In this document: positions 52,541-62,437 of the stretch, one piece after another
How positions within the stretch are numbered: the first letter of the stretch is position 1
Layout: the number at the start of each line of letters is the position of its first letter
Assembly: GCA_016710645.1 (NCBI GenBank)
Contig: JADJVI010000046.1
Location: 1 to 64,000 of the forward strand
Length of the DNA stretch: 64,000 bases
From: Actinomycetales bacterium
Lineage (GTDB): Bacteria; Actinomycetota; Actinomycetes; Actinomycetales; Dermatophilaceae
Reading direction: 5' to 3'
Translations under genes and position numbers: made by a program
Notes under the pieces: model-generated
The model's database searches: none
What the model was told of the DNA's origin: nothing
Seen by the model: only the letters and a program-made list of their open reading frames with translations

Positions 52541-53586
52541 GGACCGACGAGCCGTTGGTCCTCGGGATCGAGACCTCGTGCGACGAGACCGGGGTGGGGA
52601 TCGTCCGCGGCCACACCCTGCTGGTCGATGCTGTCGCGAGCAGTGTCGACGAGCACGCGCGCTTCGGTGGCGTGGTGCCCGAGGTCGCCAGCCGCGCCCA
52701 CCTGGAAGCCATGGTTCCGACCATCGAGCGCGCCTGTGCCCAGGCCGGGGTGCAGTTGCGGGATCTCGACGCCGTCGCGGTGACGGCCGGACCAGGCCTG
52801 GCCGGAGCCCTGCTGGTCGGGGTCGCGGCGGCCAAGGCGCTGGCCCTGGCCCTGGACAAACCGATCTACGGCATCAACCACCTGGCCGCGCACGTGGCGG
52901 TCGATGTCGTCGAACACGGCCCTCTCCCGGAGCCGACCATGGCCCTACTCGTCTCGGGAGGACACTCCAGCCTCTTGCTCGTGCCCGACGTCACGGGTGA
53001 TGTGCGACCGCTCGGGGCGACGGTCGACGACGCCGCGGGGGAGGCCTTCGACAAGGTCGCCCGGGTGCTCGGACTGCCGTTCCCCGGTGGGCCGCACATC
53101 GACCGGGCGGCCCGGGATGGCAACCGGGTGGCCATCGACTTTCCGAGGGGCTTCACGACCGGGCGCGACCTGGCCCGGCACCGCTTCGACTTCTCGTTCT
53201 CGGGGCTCAAGACCGCGGTGTCACGCTGGGTGCAGATCCGGCAAGCGTCCGGGGAGGACGTGCCGGTGGCCGATGTCGCGGCGTCCTTCCAGGAGGCCGT
53301 CGTCGACGTCCTCACCCGCAAGGCCATCGCGGCCTGCCGCGAGCACGGGGTCGACGACCTGCTCATCGGGGGTGGGGTTGCGGCCAACTCCCGGCTGCGT
53401 GCCCTGGCGGCGGCCCGCTGCGCGTCGGCCGGGATCCGGCTGCGGGTGCCGCGGCCGGGACTGTGCACCGACAACGGCGCGATGGTCGCGGCCCTCGGGT
53501 CGCTTGCGGTGGCGAGGGGTCGCACGCCGTCTGAGCTGGACCTGCCGGCTGATTCCTCGATGCCGGTAACTCTGGTCCAGGCCTGA
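52537..53586 (+). CDS. tsaD: tRNA N6-adenosine threonylcarbamoyltransferase TsaD
   Basis: 349 residues. LGIETSCDETGVGIV, metal-binding HLEAMVPTIERA and INHLAAHVAV, VSGGHSSLLLV, DDAAGEAFDKVARVLGLPFPGGP and IGGGVAANSRLR. Transfers the threonylcarbamoyl group to A37. Last gene of the alr-tsaEBrimI-tsaD run. Confidence 0.96.
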   Translation: MRTDEPLVLGIETSCDETGVGIVRGHTLLVDAVASSVDEHARFGGVVPEVASRAHLEAMVPTIERACAQAGVQLRDLDAVAVTAGPGLAGALLVGVAAAKALALALDKPIYGINHLAAHVAVDVVEHGPLPEPTMALLVSGGHSSLLLVPDVTGDVRPLGATVDDAAGEAFDKVARVLGLPFPGGPHIDRAARDGNRVAIDFPRGFTTGRDLARHRFDFSFSGLKTAVSRWVQIRQASGEDVPVADVAASFQEAVVDVLTRKAIAACREHGVDDLLIGGGVAANSRLRALAAARCASAGIRLRVPRPGLCTDNGAMVAALGSLAVARGRTPSELDLPADSSMPVTLVQA

Positions 53587-53598
53587 ATCGTCGCGCGG

Positions 53599-54897
53599 TC
53601 AGCCGCAGCGCAGCAGCCCGTATGCCGCCTTGAGGGTCAGCACCCGGGTCGCCGCCGCCTCGACCTTCGCGGCGAAGGCCGGCTCGGCCTTGGCGCGATC
53701 GATCACCGCAGCCGCCATGACGGGAACCTGGGCGGGCACGGCCGTGAGGACGATGTCGCCACCCGCCGCGATGAATCGCGTGGCGCGCTCGGCGACCGGG
53801 ATGGCGGCGACCGCCTTGGCGGCGCCGACGTCATCGGTGATCGTCACGCCCTGGTAACCCAACTGGGTGCGCAGCAGGCCGGTGATGATGGGCTCGGAGA
53901 ACATCGCCTGGTTGGCGGCATCGAGCTTGGGATAGCGACCCGAGGAGATCATGACCATGCCCACGTCGTGGGCAATGGCCCGCTGGAAGGGCATGAGATA
54001 CGAGTCGGTGGCGGACGAGGTCGGGTCGGTGATTCCGGCCGCCGTCGAGTCGGTATTGCCAGTCAGCCGCCCGAGTCCGGGGAAGTGTTTGGCAGTCGCG
54101 ACGACGCCGGCCGACTGTAGGCCCTCGATGACCGTGGCCACGTCGTCGGCGACCGCGGCCGGGTCGCTGCCGTACTGTCGCGAGTACTTCCCGATCGGCC
54201 CGTTCTGGGCGGCGAAGTCCGCCGCGACGGTGTCCGCCACCGGCGCGAGGTCGACGTTGACGCCGACGGCCGCGAGTTCCCGGGCCAGGCCCTGCGCCTG
54301 TGTGCGCAGGCTGGCCGGGTCGAGGGTGCCCTGCCGCAGCGCGCTGGGCAACGGGGAGAATCCGGTGCCCTTGAGCTGCTGGACGGCGCCACCTTCCTGA
54401 TCCGCTGCGACGAACAGATCCGGTCCCGGTGAGGTGGCCTGGAGTTGGTCAGTAGCCGCCTTGACCGCCACCGCACCGTTCCACCCTCCGAGGAAGATGA
54501 CCGAGCCGACCTGGTGGGTGCGCAGCGCCGTCTGCACCTGGGTCGCCGCGGACCCCGGCTGGACACCGACCATGAGCAGTTGGCCGACTCGCGCCGCGGG
54601 CGCCAACTGCGCGACCGTCGCGATGGCACAGCGTCCCGCAGCGCTGCCAGGCGCCGTCCGGCCCGTCGAAGGTGCCGCGCCGGCCGTGGGACCGGGAGCG
54701 GTCGAGGCGCCAAGTGACGCCGTGGAGCCCGAGTGACTCGCCTGGACACCGGGACCCGTTGTACCCGACTGGGCTGGCGGGGCCGCCGGTGGGATGGGAG
54801 TGGGTTCGTCCGAGCATCCCGCCGCGGCGAGGACAGCAACGAGCCCGGCGGCGAGTGCCAGTGCCCGGGAGGTGCGACCGGAGGAGCGGGACGGCAT
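53599..54897 (-). CDS. Glycoside hydrolase family 3 lipoprotein (NagZ-like beta-N-acetylhexosaminidase)
   Basis: 432 residues from ATG 54897, fixed by TACGGT 6 bases upstream. Lipobox LAAAGCS, a 90-residue Ser/Thr/Pro/Gly linker, then the GH3 barrel: LFVAADQEGGAVQQL, GVNVDLAPVADT, the NagZ signature KHFPGLGRLTGNTD, and the nucleophile Asp in VTITDDVGA. It trims N-acetylglucosamine from wall fragments outside the membrane, unlike cytoplasmic NagZ of Gram-negatives. Confidence 0.9.
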   Translation of the reverse strand: MPSRSSGRTSRALALAAGLVAVLAAAGCSDEPTPIPPAAPPAQSGTTGPGVQASHSGSTASLGASTAPGPTAGAAPSTGRTAPGSAAGRCAIATVAQLAPAARVGQLLMVGVQPGSAATQVQTALRTHQVGSVIFLGGWNGAVAVKAATDQLQATSPGPDLFVAADQEGGAVQQLKGTGFSPLPSALRQGTLDPASLRTQAQGLARELAAVGVNVDLAPVADTVAADFAAQNGPIGKYSRQYGSDPAAVADDVATVIEGLQSAGVVATAKHFPGLGRLTGNTDSTAAGITDPTSSATDSYLMPFQRAIAHDVGMVMISSGRYPKLDAANQAMFSEPIITGLLRTQLGYQGVTITDDVGAAKAVAAIPVAERATRFIAAGGDIVLTAVPAQVPVMAAAVIDRAKAEPAFAAKVEAAATRVLTLKAAYGLLRCG

Positions 54898-54903
54898 ACC
54901 GGG

Positions 54904-54909
54904 ACCGTA
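54904..54909 (-). promoter_or_regulatory. Leaderless-type -10 box for the GH3 lipoprotein
   Basis: TACGGT on the minus strand, 6 bases before the ATG at 54897. Confidence 0.45.
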
Positions 54910-54966
54910 GTGCACGTCACCGGCCCCGCGGCAGGAGAGCCGACCGAAGCGCCACGCCGCGCGCGA

Positions 54967-54972
54967 TACGCT
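54967..54972 (+). promoter_or_regulatory. Leaderless-type -10 box for the ribokinase gene
   Basis: TACGCT lies 7 bases before the ATG at 54980. Confidence 0.45.
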
Positions 54973-54979
54973 CGCGAAC

Positions 54980-55798
54980 ATGGGTCGCGTCCTCGTCCTC
55001 GGGTCACTCAACGTCGATCTGGTCACCCCGGTGGAGCGGATCCCAGGGCCCGGCGAGACCGTCCTCGCGACCGGGCCGGTGCTTCGGTATGCCGGGGGCA
55101 AGGGCGGCAATCAGGCGGTCGCCGCCGCTGAGGCCGGGGCGTCGGTCGTCATGATCGGGGCGGTCGGTGACGACGAGCCGGGCCGGGCCTATTCGGTGCG
55201 CCTGTCCAGCCGGGGCGCCTACCCGCGCCTGGCGGTCAAGCATGGCCACTGGACCGGCATGGCCCAGGTCACCCTGGCCGACAACGGCGACAACACCATC
55301 GTCGTGCTTCCCGGCGCCAACGAGCTGGCGCGCGCCGACGTCAACGACATCACCGCAGCCGACGTGCTGCTGTGCTCGCTGGAGATTCCCGTCCCTGTGG
55401 TCGTCGAGGCGGTGCGGATCGCGGTCGCCGCGGGTGCGCGGGTGGTCATCAATGCCGCCCCGTATGCCGTGCTGCCGCCCGACGTGCTCGCGGCGGCCGA
55501 CCCGCTCATCGTCAACGAGCACGAGGCGATGGCGCTCGCGGATTCTGGGCTGCTGCCCGGGTCGCTGGTCGTGACCTTCGGCGCCGCCGGGGCGCAGTGG
55601 GACGACCTGCGAGTGGACGGCATACCGGTCGATCCGGCGGACGTCGTCGACACGACGGGGGCGGGCGACGCGTTCTGCGGAGCGCTCGCTGCTTCCTTGT
55701 GCCGCGGGGACGCGCGGGACCTGGCGATGCGCTGGGCGGTCCACGCCGGCGCCGCAGCCGTGCAACACCGCGGCGCCCAAACCGACCCGCGCTTCTGA
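54980..55798 (+). CDS. rbsK: PfkB-family sugar kinase (ribokinase-like)
   Basis: 272 residues, somewhat shorter than the usual 300. VLVLGSLNVDLVTPVERIPGPGET, substrate motif YAGGKGGNQAVAAAEAGA, and the ATP/anion-hole motif DTTGAGDAFCGALAASL with the catalytic Asp. The order and GGKGGNQA motif favour ribokinase. The region following GDDEPGRAYSVRL is compact, which explains the short length. No rbs transporter genes are adjacent. Confidence 0.88.
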   Translation: MGRVLVLGSLNVDLVTPVERIPGPGETVLATGPVLRYAGGKGGNQAVAAAEAGASVVMIGAVGDDEPGRAYSVRLSSRGAYPRLAVKHGHWTGMAQVTLADNGDNTIVVLPGANELARADVNDITAADVLLCSLEIPVPVVVEAVRIAVAAGARVVINAAPYAVLPPDVLAAADPLIVNEHEAMALADSGLLPGSLVVTFGAAGAQWDDLRVDGIPVDPADVVDTTGAGDAFCGALAASLCRGDARDLAMRWAVHAGAAAVQHRGAQTDPRF

Positions 55799-55903
55799 GT
55801 TGTGTGAATCAGGTCACCCCGTGACATCGGGGGTATCCGTGGCGCGCAATGTGTGGTGTGCTGCGCGCAGCGGTCGTCGGTTCCCAGGGGAAGGCTGTCG
55901 TAG

Positions 55904-57723
55904 ATGTCATCACGCATGCGTCGGGTTGTGGCAGGGCTGGTAGCGATCGCGGTGGTGGGGGGACTGCCAGCCATCGCGTCTGCCGATTCGGGCACGTCGC
56001 CGGCGGGGCGGGTGAGCGTGGGAGCTGACGCTTCGACCAGGGTGGCACCCCAACAGGGCGACCCAGGGCGCGGGAAGGGCTCGTTCGCCTCCGCTGTGGG
56101 GTCGAAGGCGCCCCGACCCTCTGGCAAGACCCGAGTTCTGTCCGCGTCGCCCGCGACGCTCCAAGCCGCCCCGTCTGCTGCCCCTACGGCTGCGCTGGCG
56201 CCTGAGGTCGTCGCTGCTGCCGCGGATCCGCGGGCGGGATGGGGCTACATTCCGGTCCCTCCGGCTCGTGTCCTGGACACGCGACCCGGGCAGTCCACGG
56301 TCGACAACGTCGCCGCAGGCGCGGGTGCTCTCGGCCCGCAGGGCTACTACGACTTCAGCTTGGCCAATCGGGCGGGGTTGCCGGCCGCCGGCGAGATCTC
56401 CGCGGTGGTGGTCAACCTGACCGGTATTGCCCCGACTCAGGCCACCTATCTCTCGGTGATCCCGTGGAGGCCCTCGGTGACGAGTCGAGCAACCTCAACC
56501 TGTCGGTAGGACAGGTTGCCGCCAACCTCGTCGTCGTTCCCACGAACCAGATGCCTGGCATCTCGGTCTACAACGACCAGGGCTGGGTCAACGTGGCGAT
56601 GGACATTGTGGGCTACTACCGCTACGCCACGATCGACGACTTCTACGGCGGCTCGCCGCTGCGCGTGCTGGACAGCCGTCCCGGGTCGACGACCTTTGAC
56701 GGCCTGCAGACCGGAACGGGCAAGATCGGACCCGGCGGGGTGACGTCGGTGAACTTTGACCGGGGATTCTTGGCCAGTTGGGTGTCCCCCGGCGATGTCG
56801 TCGTCCTCAATGTCACGTCAGTGTGGCCGAGCGCCGCGACCTTCCTCACCGTCTATCCGGGCGGGACGACCCGCCCGTTGACCTCGAGCCTGAACTCTCC
56901 GGCTGCGGCCAATGTCCCCAACCTGGTGTTCGCGCGGGTCGGCGCCGACCTGACCGTCTCCATCTACAACGACAAGGGCTATGACGACGTCGTGGTGGAC
57001 CTGCTCGGACTCGTGCCGAGCTGGGGGACGATGACCTCGTTGGCGTCACCGAAGCGCTTCTTGGAGACCCGTCCGGGACAGCGGACCGACGACATGATCG
57101 CCGCTGGTGGCGGCAAGATCGGCCCCCATGGAGTGCGTTCGGTCCAGATCGCTGGCCGACTTGGCGTGCCGGCCAACGCTGTTGCCGTCGCCATCAACGT
57201 CACCGCCGTGGCTCCCTCGTCGTTCACCTTCTTGGCGGCCTACCCCGGCGGAATGACCCGTCCCACGGTGTCGACGGTCAATCTCAACGTCGGCGAGGTC
57301 CGCCCCAATGCAGCCGTCGTCCCCTTGGGCCCGACCGGCACCATCGACGTCTACAACGAACTTGGATTCGTCGACGTGGTCATCGACGTGACGGCGTGGT
57401 ACGACCGTTCCAAGCCCAGCATCTTCGGCTCCGTTACGGACTCTGCCGGCGCCCCGATTCCGGGCGCGGTGGTCACGGCCACCTCGACCGAATATCCCTA
57501 CAGCGCTGCCGCTCCGGGCACCGTGACAGCCACTGCCAACGCCGCTGGCGCCTACCAGATCCTGGCCAGCAACCCCAATCTGTGGGTGGTGTGCTCCGAC
57601 GGCCCCACCCACAACTACGTCCTCGGGTGCTTCGGCGTCGACGGCACGACCACACCCGGTGACGTCGTGGGGGTGCCGTCCTACGCTCGCACTGGCCCGG
57701 TGAACCTGACCCTGCACAAGTAG
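55904..57723 (+). CDS. Secreted three-repeat surface protein with C-terminal carboxypeptidase-like domain (one frameshift)
   Basis: Two frames join near 56475 to give about 606 residues. A signal peptide (RRVVAGLVAIAVVGGLPAIASA), a low-complexity spacer and then three copies of a domain of about 140 residues, each opening with a variant of RVLDTRPG (56270, 56662, 57049) and containing V-x-NVT...ATFL-x-x-YPGG and a closing IYN-x-x-G-x-x-DVVVD strand. The end (from about 57415: SIFGSVTDSAGAPIPGAVVTATS) is a carboxypeptidase-regulatory-like Ig fold. The RVLDTRPG repeats occur in many actinobacterial exported proteins; function is unknown. The repeat comparison shows one base missing in GTGGAGGCCC. 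Confidence 0.7.
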
Positions 57724-57732
57724 GTCGGCTGC

Positions 57733-58977
57733 TCACCCCAGCGCGATGGCGGTGACCGCTGCCCCGAGGGTGGTCAGGAGCAGGGTTGCCTCGCTCGATC
57801 CCTCCAGTTTCCCCACGTCGTGGCGGAACTGGAGGGGATCGAGCGACGCCCCGCGCTTCTTCAGCGTGAGTGAGCCGACGTCGCGGGCGCGCAGCCAGGC
57901 CCGCACCACCTTGGGGCGCGCAGGCATCGCATCGAGCACGGCATACCGACGGGCCCAGGGCAGGTCGGCCGCGGCGTCGCCCGTGCTCAGTCCGACCCCG
58001 GGCGCCAGTTCTCGTCCGACGAGAGCCCCGGTGAGCCCCGCTCGGACGACCGCCTTGTCCGCCTCCCACAGCCACGACCCGAGGTCAGCGGGTCTGCGCA
58101 CGGCTGGCTGAGTCGCTGCAGAACCCACGGCCGCCTCGGCCTCGGTGACGACCACCTCCGACCCCCCGCCGCGGCCGTCGGGACGGCATACCGCTGCCGT
58201 GCGCCCCGCGGCGGAAGCGAGCGGCCCCCACCAGATCGCGCATTCCAGCACCTCACCGAGCCACGAGCTCCACTGCGCTTCGGCGCCTGCGGGGATGCGC
58301 CCGTGCGGGAAGGACGGTGACAACTTCGCGCCCGTCGCGGGCACCTGCTCGGCCCACCGGCATACCTGCTCCCACGACGGCTCGATCTCCTCCAGTGCGA
58401 ACACCCGCCGCGAGCGCCCCCGCGAGTCCGCGACCCCGCGCACCCGCCGTCCCGGATCGACCCACACCCCGACACCCCCGGTATGCCGTCCGGTCGCCTC
58501 CCCGGGCAGCGGCACCTCCTGGGCGCGACCCGTCACGACGCGGGCGTCGTCCCATGGCGAGAGGTTGGCGCGGGCGAAGGCGGCCGTCACCGGGTCGGCC
58601 TCGACCCCCAACACCGCAAGCCCGGCCGCCGCGAGGGACCTGGCATCCGAACCGATCCCGCAGCCGAGGTCGGCCACCCACCCCACGTCCGCCGCGATGA
58701 ACCGCGCGGTATGCCGTGCGGCGAGTTCCGGCCTGGTGGCCTGTTCGAGCCCGTCGGGGGTGAAGAACATCCGGTCGGCCGACGCACCGAACTTGGCGCG
58801 CCCGCGTCGTCGAGCCGCCACGACGGCAAGCACCGCGGCCACCTGCTCGGCGGCGTGACCCACACGCCGCAGCCGGGTCTGCACGGCCAGTTCGTCGGTC
58901 GGGGGAGCCGCCATCGCCTGGGCCAGCAGCGGGGCGGCGTCAGGGGAGGTGACCCACGCGGCGGTCTCCGGAGTCAT
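57733..58977 (-). CDS. Class I SAM-dependent methyltransferase with THUMP-like C-terminal domain
   Basis: 414 residues from ATG 58977. A helical N-terminus (1-95), SAM-binding motif VADLGCGIGSDARSLAAAGLAVLGVEADP, WVDPGRR and then a C-terminal THUMP-like domain (about 330-400: WARRYAVLDAMPARPKVVRAWLRARDVGSLTLKKRG). The combination is the actinobacterial THUMP-like methyltransferase family, assumed to act on RNA but untested. Divergent from groES, convergent with the surface protein. Confidence 0.85.
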   Translation of the reverse strand: MTPETAAWVTSPDAAPLLAQAMAAPPTDELAVQTRLRRVGHAAEQVAAVLAVVAARRRGRAKFGASADRMFFTPDGLEQATRPELAARHTARFIAADVGWVADLGCGIGSDARSLAAAGLAVLGVEADPVTAAFARANLSPWDDARVVTGRAQEVPLPGEATGRHTGGVGVWVDPGRRVRGVADSRGRSRRVFALEEIEPSWEQVCRWAEQVPATGAKLSPSFPHGRIPAGAEAQWSSWLGEVLECAIWWGPLASAAGRTAAVCRPDGRGGGSEVVVTEAEAAVGSAATQPAVRRPADLGSWLWEADKAVVRAGLTGALVGRELAPGVGLSTGDAAADLPWARRYAVLDAMPARPKVVRAWLRARDVGSLTLKKRGASLDPLQFRHDVGKLEGSSEATLLLTTLGAAVTAIALG

Positions 58978-59070
58978 CGGCGCGCAGCCCTCCGCCTGGT
59001 CATGGCGCCAGCGTAAAGGTCGTGCCGGGCGAGTCTTCTGCCCCGGGCACCACTCGGACTGGCACTCGAC

Positions 59071-59100
59071 TTGACCGAGTGCTAACGACATACCTAGATT
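59071..59100 (+). promoter_or_regulatory. groESL promoter
   Basis: TTGACC (59071-59076), 18 bases, TAGATT (59095-59100). The spacer contains GAGTGCTAA (59077-59085), half of an HrcA site. Confidence 0.7.
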
Positions 59101-59104
59101 GGCG

Positions 59105-59131
59105 TTAGCACTCTCCCCGTGAGAGTGCTGA
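59105..59131 (+). promoter_or_regulatory. CIRCE element (HrcA operator)
   Basis: TTAGCACTC, 9 bases (TCCCCGTGA), GAGTGCTGA: one mismatch to the CIRCE consensus. It lies at the transcription start of groESL and indicates HrcA repression released by heat or misfolding stress. Confidence 0.93.
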
Positions 59132-59247
59132 CGCTCGGTCGGCGTCGACCCCCGCGACGGCGAGGTCGGCCAGGGCGACCACATCGTTGACGATTCCCTG
59201 TGCGGCCATGCCGGCCGACAGGACCCACGAAGGGAAGGGACACCGAA

Positions 59248-59541
59248 GTGTCGGTTTCCATCAAGCCGCTCGAAGACCGGATCCTGGTCAAGTCGCTCGA
59301 GGCCGAGACCACCACCGCCTCTGGCCTGGTCATCCCGGACACCGCCAAGGAGAAGCCCCAGGAGGGCGAGGTCCTCGCCGTCGGTCCGGGCCGCATCGAC
59401 GACAAGGGCAACCGCGTGCCGGTTGACGTCCAGGTCGGCGACCGCGTCATCTACAGCAAGTACGGCGGCACCGAGATCAAGCACCGCGGCCAGGAATACC
59501 TCATCCTCTCGGCGCGGGACGTCCTCGCCGTCATCGGCTGA
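59248..59541 (+). CDS. groES: Co-chaperonin GroES
   Basis: 97 residues from GTG 59248 (GAAGGGAAGGGA upstream). IKPLEDRILVKSLEAE, mobile loop TTASGLVIPDTAKEKPQ and the roof/C-terminal YSKYGGTEIKHRGQEYLILSARDVLAVI. Cap of the GroEL cage; groEL follows after 11 bp. Confidence 0.97.
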   Translation: MSVSIKPLEDRILVKSLEAETTTASGLVIPDTAKEKPQEGEVLAVGPGRIDDKGNRVPVDVQVGDRVIYSKYGGTEIKHRGQEYLILSARDVLAVIG

Positions 59542-59552
59542 GGTAGGCAATC

Positions 59553-61169
<1,617 letters not shown>

Positions 61170-61187
61170 GTTCGTCCGCACGACCGA

Positions 61188-61227
61188 CAGGTATGCCGTG
61201 TGCCCGCGAGGGCACACGGCATACCTG
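61188..61227. terminator. Bidirectional hairpin between groEL and whiB, built from an inverted GTATGCC pair
   Basis: An 18-bp perfect stem (CAGGTATGCCGTGTGCCC and its complement) around the loop GCGA, 18 bp after the groEL stop and 25 bp before the whiB stop on the other strand. The GTATGCCGTG and CACGGCATAC halves are two motif copies facing each other. Confidence 0.8.
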
Positions 61228-61252
61228 CGTTTGTGGCTGGTGTCGTAGGACT

Positions 61253-61543
61253 TCAGGCCGAGAGCGGAACGCGGGCGGACGTGGCGGCGGCGCGTTCCTC
61301 TTCGGTCATGCCGCCCCAGATGCCGTAGGGCTCGCGAGCCGCGAGAGCATGGGTGCGGCACTGTGCCAGGACCGGGCAACTGCTGCAGACCCGTTTGGCT
61401 GCTGTCGCGCGCTGGATTCTGGCCGAGCCGCGTTCGCCTTCCGGGTGGAAGAAGGCGTCTGGGCTCAGGCGCCGACAGGAACCGGACTCCTGCCAAGACC
61501 ATTGGTGCAGCAGCGGGCCGGGCAGGCGGGAGATCTCTGCCAT
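61253..61543 (-). CDS. WhiB-family iron-sulfur transcription factor (WhiB3/WhiD type by position)
   Basis: 96 residues. Four Cys ligands of the [4Fe-4S] cluster (SCRRLSPDAFF, then CSSCPVLAQCRTHAL) and the GIWGGMTEEER turn that contacts sigma A. Position beside groEL and the sigD-like gene matches whiB3 of mycobacteria and whiD of Streptomyces. ATG 61543 has GAGGGGAAGAG upstream. Divergent from the sigma gene across 225 bp. Confidence 0.92.
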   Translation of the reverse strand: MAEISRLPGPLLHQWSWQESGSCRRLSPDAFFHPEGERGSARIQRATAAKRVCSSCPVLAQCRTHALAAREPYGIWGGMTEEERAAATSARVPLSA

Positions 61544-61768
61544 CTCTTCCCCTCTGAGAAAGCGTACGCGGCGGTATCACCACACGAGGTGGCTGCTTTT
61601 CACGCTATGTCGGTCCACCCTTCAGGTGGGACTGCCTCCGACCAAGGGTTGGTAAAGAATGGGTAAGGTCAGCGACGGTGAATCGTCTCCGCCCGCCGGT
61701 GTGACGCCTTACACTCGCAGCAGGGCTTCGAGGCCTTTCGACTGACGGCCGCACGGGGGACCAGCGCA

Positions 61769-62437
61769 GTGGGACAGTGGCAGCAGGCAGCACACCCGCC
61801 TCAGGGTGCCGCCGGGCGTGTCCACGGGCCGGTCTCGGTAACGAATTCGGCCGCCGAAGCGATGAAGCGGGCAGACACGCAACCCTTGCGTGATCTGCTC
61901 ATTGCCGCTCGCTCGTCCGACGGGGCAGCCACCGACGCGCTGCTGGCCCGCGTGAGGGTTCTCGCCTTGCGCTACGCCCGCGCTCGCCTGGGCCGTTTCG
62001 GGGTCGAGGACGTGGCCCAGGACGTTGCGCAGGAGGTGTGCCTGGCCGTGTACTCCGCTCTCGCGACCTACGACGACCGTGGCTTCCCCTTCGAGGCATT
62101 CGTCTACTCCATCACCGCCCGCAAAGTGGCGGATGCGCAGCGCACCGTGATGCGTGCCCCGTCGCCCGTCGCTGAGGTGCCCGACAGCCCCGATCCCGGC
62201 CGGACCCCCGAAGACCAGGCGGTGGTCAACGACGACGTGTCGCGTGCCTTCGACCTGCTGGAGCGGCTCCCGGCCGCTCAACGCGAGATTCTCTTGTTGA
62301 GGGTGGCGATGGGCTTGGGCACCGAGGAGACCGCCGCCGCGCTGGAGATGACTCCGGGTGCGGTACGCGTGGCCCAACATCGGGCGCTGGCCAGTCTGCG
62401 GGCCTTGATGACGAAGGACGGAGGGGGGCGCTCGTGA
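61769..62437 (+). CDS. sigD: RNA polymerase sigma factor, SigD/ShbA group (ECF-like)
   Basis: 222 residues from GTG 61769; an ATG at 61862 (EAMKRADTQPLRDLL) is an alternative start. Region 2: ALRYARARLGRFGVEDVAQDVAQEVCLAVYSALATYDD...FVYSITARKVADAQR; region 4: LLERLPAAQREILLLRVAMGLGTEETAAALEMTPGAVRVAQHRALASLR. By synteny (whiB - sigma - membrane anti-sigma - guaB) it is the SigD of mycobacteria and ShbA of Streptomyces. The stop overlaps the GTG of the anti-sigma gene. Confidence 0.9.
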   Translation: MGQWQQAAHPPQGAAGRVHGPVSVTNSAAEAMKRADTQPLRDLLIAARSSDGAATDALLARVRVLALRYARARLGRFGVEDVAQDVAQEVCLAVYSALATYDDRGFPFEAFVYSITARKVADAQRTVMRAPSPVAEVPDSPDPGRTPEDQAVVNDDVSRAFDLLERLPAAQREILLLRVAMGLGTEETAAALEMTPGAVRVAQHRALASLRALMTKDGGGRS

